NCBI GenBank assembly: GCA_011033025.1
Contig: WFMF01000115.1
Coordinates: 62,001-126,000 of the forward strand
Source of the DNA: Beroe forskalii
Taxonomy: Eukaryota; Ctenophora; Nuda; Beroida; Beroidae
Reading direction: 5' to 3'
Length of the DNA stretch: 64,000 nucleotides
A program made the position numbers and the translations under genes. Position 1 is the stretch's first letter; every line of letters begins with the position of its first letter. Below, one piece after another: positions 60,965 through 64,000 of this stretch. The notes below the pieces were generated by a model, which was given only the letters and a program-made list of their open reading frames with translations, searched no databases and was not told the origin of the DNA.

Positions 60965-61100
60965 GAATATCACCTACTGAAAAATAATAAGATGAATTTG
61001 TTGATTTTGCAATTTGAACCATATACCTATAACCTATTGCTCATACTGAATTGTGTACTAAATCACATTTTTTGTTTCAAGGCTCATCTGTTAACCAAAT
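60965..61100. promoter_or_regulatory. Shared divergent promoter region inside the transposon
   Basis: Only 136 bp separate the start codons of the minus-strand transposase and the plus-strand P2X7-like gene. The interval is AT-rich with no clear TATA box. A bidirectional promoter is inferred from layout only. Confidence 0.45.
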
Positions 61101-61749
61101 ATGGCCGAAAAAGCAGATTCAGATGGCAGCAACGACGGCTTTGAAACAGATTCAAGTTTAGGATCATCCTATGAAAGTCAAGATGAATATGAAAGCGATA
61201 ATGACACTGAAAATACGACCACTCTCATGTTTACTATGGCACTGGTGCCTACCCGAGATGATCTAAGTGATCACAGTAGTGACGATGAAGTGTACGAATG
61301 CGATTCCTCCAGTGACACTGATTCGGATTCTGAGGTAGTAACACAGTGCAAGTGTGATAAGTGCCCACAAGCAGCTGATGATGGATGCTACTGTTGTACC
61401 GGAAATCTCTGTGGCAGAGGATATCAAAGGCCATCGGTGTATTACAGAGGTGGAGCAGTTCGTGGAATGCATTGGTAATGTGACTGTACTAGAAATGGCT
61501 GCATTTTCCGTAAACAAAGGGAGAGTGTTTCCAACAAGAGATGAAGTGGAAAAGTTTAATAGACTGATGCGACACACAGCATACAGGACATTCCTGCATA
61601 TTCTTAATTTTAGAGGTTTGGGCATAGGTAAAAGGTACAGGCTTCCATCCTGCGTTGAGCACGTAATCAGAGGATTATACCCTAGCCCTAGTGGACAATA
61701 CACAGGTTTTCATGGATTAGACCAATTAAATTCACTAAAAGAATTCTAA
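61101..61749 (+). pseudogene. P2X7 C-terminal (ballast)-like zinc-domain protein, one frameshift
   Basis: The ATG at 61101 starts an acidic Ser/Asp/Glu-rich region of about 85 residues, then CKCDKCPQ and CYCCTGN, the Cys pattern of the P2X7 receptor cytoplasmic domain. A shift of frame near 61430 leads to CITEVEQFVECIGN, RLMRHTAYRTFLHILNFRG and RYRLPSCVEHVIRGLYPSP followed by GQYTGF, all typical of that domain's C-terminal half. No receptor transmembrane segments are present. Such stand-alone domains occur in invertebrates. Position inside the transposon suggests it travels with the transposase; its function is unknown. Confidence 0.8.
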
Positions 61750-62280
61750 TTATCACGAAGAACTTGTGGCAATTACAACATTGCCACAACGAGTTAACGA
61801 GTTAGTTGAAAACTATACACTGTTGCCTAACGCATATCAGGGATATCATACATAGATACGTCTTGTTCTTGTTGTACTATGTCTTAAGGAAAATATGTTC
61901 ACATAATATCTAGATTTTGTCATTATTGATTAAAATATTTAATATATAGTGCGTTATTAAACAACAGAAGATTTATTGTTATCAACCAGATTAATGAACA
62001 ACAGAAGTTTTGTGATCTGCATCGAAACAAAACAATAATAGATCAATCAGGTATAGCAACAGAATTAGTGTTTACATAGCGATTTTACATACATGGCGGC
62101 TGTGGGCAGTGATTACAAGGAAGAACTGACGTCACACGATAAGGTATCATGTTTCTAATTTACGCCCATATCTTGCGTTACACACGGAGTAGAGAGGTGG
62201 GACTTTCGTTATTCGATTACTATAATAGTAACTATGATATACTGAATTTTTTGTTATATTTAGAAGAAGTCAATTTTTAA
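61750..62280. other. 3' flank of the transposon, non-coding
   Basis: AT-rich, with two AACAACAGAAG motifs (about 61960 and 61998) and a CTGACGTCACAC CRE-like site near 62127. Near the junction, TTTTTTGTTATATTTAG resembles a splice acceptor and GTAAGT at the left junction resembles a donor. Splicing them would not restore the LINE frame. Confidence 0.5.
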
Positions 62281-64000
62281 GTACACCCGTCCTTTAAAAC
62301 ATATCTCACCACTCTGGCTGCTAAGAAAAAATTAGACAAACATATCCTCATCGGGGACCTAAGTTTCCCTGAAATTTCGTGGCCTGACGAAAGCACCTCC
62401 GTTGAGCTGCATAAAAAGTTTGTTAATTTATTTATGCTTGATCTCAACCACTCTCAACTGATAACTAAACCGACTCATAAAAACGGGAATATGCTTGATT
62501 TACTATTCACCAATGTTCCAGAGTTGATTGAGGATGTTAGTGTAATGGGTTATAAAGAGGCCTGCTCATCAGATCATTTTGGAATTAAATTCTCGCTAAA
62601 AGTTAATATAGCACATAAAAATTTCCAAAGAGATCAATGTATAATTATCATAAAGCTGACTGGAAAAATCTAAATTATGATATGAAGAAATTAGACTGGG
62701 ATAGAATTATTGGCAGTCGACCCATGCGAATCCTGGGGAAATTTTTCAAAACTGTCCTGAGTAAGCTATGTGACAAATATATTCCTAAAAGTCTATCAAA
62801 TATCAATTTCAACCACCATGGTTTGACTCGGACTGTGCAAAGGTACTTCGAGAAAAGGAAAAGTGGAGGGCCAAAGCAAATTCCTCAGAGCTGGTACAGA
62901 GGAGGATCACAAGAAATTTCGACAACTAAGAAGTGATTTTAAGAAAGTTATGGACGAGAAAATGAGATTAAGTGTAGAAGATGATACCGACCCAGCCCTC
63001 GTCTCGAAGAAATTTTGGAGGCATGTCAAATTCAAAACTAAGTCAACAAGAATACCTGAAACTGTACACTACAAAGGTAAGTATCGCACGAAACCTTCTG
63101 ATCAAGCCGACTTATTTAATGCCTTCTTCTGTGACCAGTTCTCTGATAAAAGCAAATACGATATTGACATTGATATGAGTGCCAATAAGTTTTCTAGACC
63201 TAGAATTCCATGTGTTGGATGTCATGTTACTATTGAAAATGTCAACCCGAATAAAGCCGCCGGCCCTGATGGTATCCATGGTATGGTTCTTAAAAACTGT
63301 GCTTCTAGTATAGCCAAACCACTTACGCTGCTTTTTTAATATATCCTTCGTCTCAGAATTATTCCAAACGACTGGAAACTTGCTTCCGTTGTGCCAGTGC
63401 ATAAAAAAGAAGATAAGGGCTGTGTCGGTAATTATAGACCAATTTCTTTAACTTCACTTGTCATGAAAGTTTTTGAGAGGTGCATACACAAGGAACTTTT
63501 ATTGCCTGCGAAAATTCTCTAGATTCTCGACAACATGGTTTTGTCAATTCTAAGTCATGTACAACACACAGATGGTCCCTTTATACATGACCTTAGTCTT
63601 AATATCAATAAAGGGACTACTGCTAATATAATTTACTTCGACTTTGCGAAAGCCTTTGACAGTGTGTCTCATGACATCATCCTACATAAACTGAAGTATG
63701 AATTTAATATCGATGGGCTTATGCTTAGGTTCATCAAAGTCTTATCTGGAAGGTCGACTTCGGCAAAGTGGTCATAGGAGGAGCCCACATCCGACCCCCC
63801 TCCAGTGTAGATTCAGGGTGTGCCGCAGGGTTCCATCCTCGGCCCGCTCCTATTTTGTATTATTTATTAACGACATGTTTTCCTGTATCTCTGAGGGAAC
63901 CCAAATTGTTTTTGTACGCTGACGACACCTAAAATATGGAGGGAAATCATCACATCGGATGATCATTTGCTCTCCAGACTGATATAGATAACCTCCAGGC
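62281..64000 (+). pseudogene. LINE ORF2, 3' part: end of endonuclease and reverse transcriptase, truncated by window
   Basis: The endonuclease resumes with FKTYLTTLAAKKKLDKHIL, GDLSFPEISW (normally GDFN) and SSDHFGI. After frameshifts near 62640 and 62860 come the linker (KKFRQLRSDFKK, KKFWRHVKFK) and RT blocks: NKAAGPDGIHGMVLK at about 63250, WKLASVVPVHKK and NYRPISLTS at about 63380-63450, YFDFAKAFDSVSHDI at about 63632, GVPQGSILGPLLF at about 63815, and the catalytic YADD at 63915-63926. Stops and frameshifts near 63340 and 63520 mean this copy cannot make a full ORF2. The sequence runs off the window. Confidence 0.87.

Larger units (their letters stand above)
58502..62280. mobile_element. 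Kolobok-like THAP DNA transposon nested in the LINE endonuclease
   Basis: The insertion is 3779 bp with GTA at both junctions (58499-58501 and 62281-62283). It carries a minus-strand THAP/DDE transposase gene and a divergent plus-strand gene with a P2X7-tail-like domain. I could not find convincing terminal inverted repeats or the TTAA duplication typical of Kolobok, so the ends may be eroded or the assignment imperfect. The transposase motifs are the basis for the family call. Confidence 0.75.
55000..64000 (+). mobile_element. CR1/L2-like LINE, interrupted by a 3.78-kb DNA transposon, cut by window end
   Basis: The order is a 5' region with a 40-bp tandem duplication, ORF1 (55362-57341), a 140-bp spacer, then ORF2 with the first part of its AP endonuclease (57482-58501). 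An insertion follows (58502-62280), then the rest of the endonuclease and a reverse transcriptase to beyond 64000. Removing the insertion restores a continuous endonuclease alignment (ENFES before, SFKTYLTTLAAKKKLDKHIL after). The 5' boundary is approximate. The type is judged from the endonuclease motifs, the esterase in ORF1 and the NPGP leader, all seen in CR1/L2-like elements. Confidence 0.85.

Noticed and set aside
58496-62270. Insertion read as an intron (GTAAGT ... TTATATTTAG)
   Set aside because: Joining these sites does not restore the LINE frame and leaves 17 extra bases; the interior carries transposase genes, so insertion explains it better.

Overview
This looks like nuclear DNA of a metazoan, most likely a non-bilaterian or other marine invertebrate such as a cnidarian. 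The evidence is spliced genes with GT/AG introns, AT-rich intergenic sequence, CR1/L2-like LINEs with an esterase-bearing ORF1, and a THAP/Kolobok-type transposon paired with a P2X7-tail-like gene. The phylum is inferred; nothing in the sequence proves it. There are no bacterial operons, rRNA, tRNA or CRISPR arrays that I can support.

Layout. At 1-12.5 kb is repeat-rich DNA. A 5.87-kb block (3059-8924) is bounded by two copies of a short palindromic element and flanked by TATTAA. It contains an old, broken LINE reverse transcriptase, which itself carries a 1.67-kb transposon with perfect 30-bp terminal inverted repeats and a 7-bp target duplication. At 12.5-35.7 kb is a large minus-strand gene, reconstructed here from about eleven exons. 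It encodes a low-complexity Ser/Pro/Gly protein that runs into a LIM zinc finger and continues past the part I can follow. Its introns hold about 15-20 copies of a roughly 90-bp palindromic MITE containing the CRE site TGACGTCA. One exon end has been expanded into a roughly 120-bp tandem array of about 11 copies, each with its own splice-donor-like site. At 37.7-41.6 kb are two compact minus-strand membrane-enzyme genes: a single-exon cytochrome P450 with one 1-nt frameshift, and a four-exon UBIAD1-like prenyltransferase that assembles without a break into 302 residues.

At 42.8-48.7 kb is a minisatellite arranged as an almost symmetrical inverted duplication of about 5.9 kb. It is open in many frames on both strands, but I see no reason to call it coding. 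At 48.7-55 kb is mostly featureless AT-rich DNA with a degenerate second copy of the 1.67-kb transposon and two hairpin elements.

At 55-64 kb is a CR1/L2-like LINE whose ORF1 is intact (659 aa) and fuses an AlkB-like 2-oxoglutarate/Fe(II) dioxygenase domain to a SGNH esterase domain. Its ORF2 has hydrophobic segments and an NPGP motif ahead of an AP endonuclease domain. That domain is interrupted by a 3.78-kb insertion carrying a frameshifted THAP/DDE transposase gene and a divergent gene with a P2X7 ballast-like zinc domain. The endonuclease then resumes and runs, with several frameshifts, into a reverse transcriptase that is cut by the window end.

The cellular genes show no evident shared pathway. 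The strongest biological leads are the AlkB-esterase ORF1, the THAP transposase/P2X7-like gene pair, the CRE-bearing MITE family and the giant palindromic minisatellite. Many single-nucleotide frameshifts could be mutational decay or consensus errors; the sequence alone cannot separate these.
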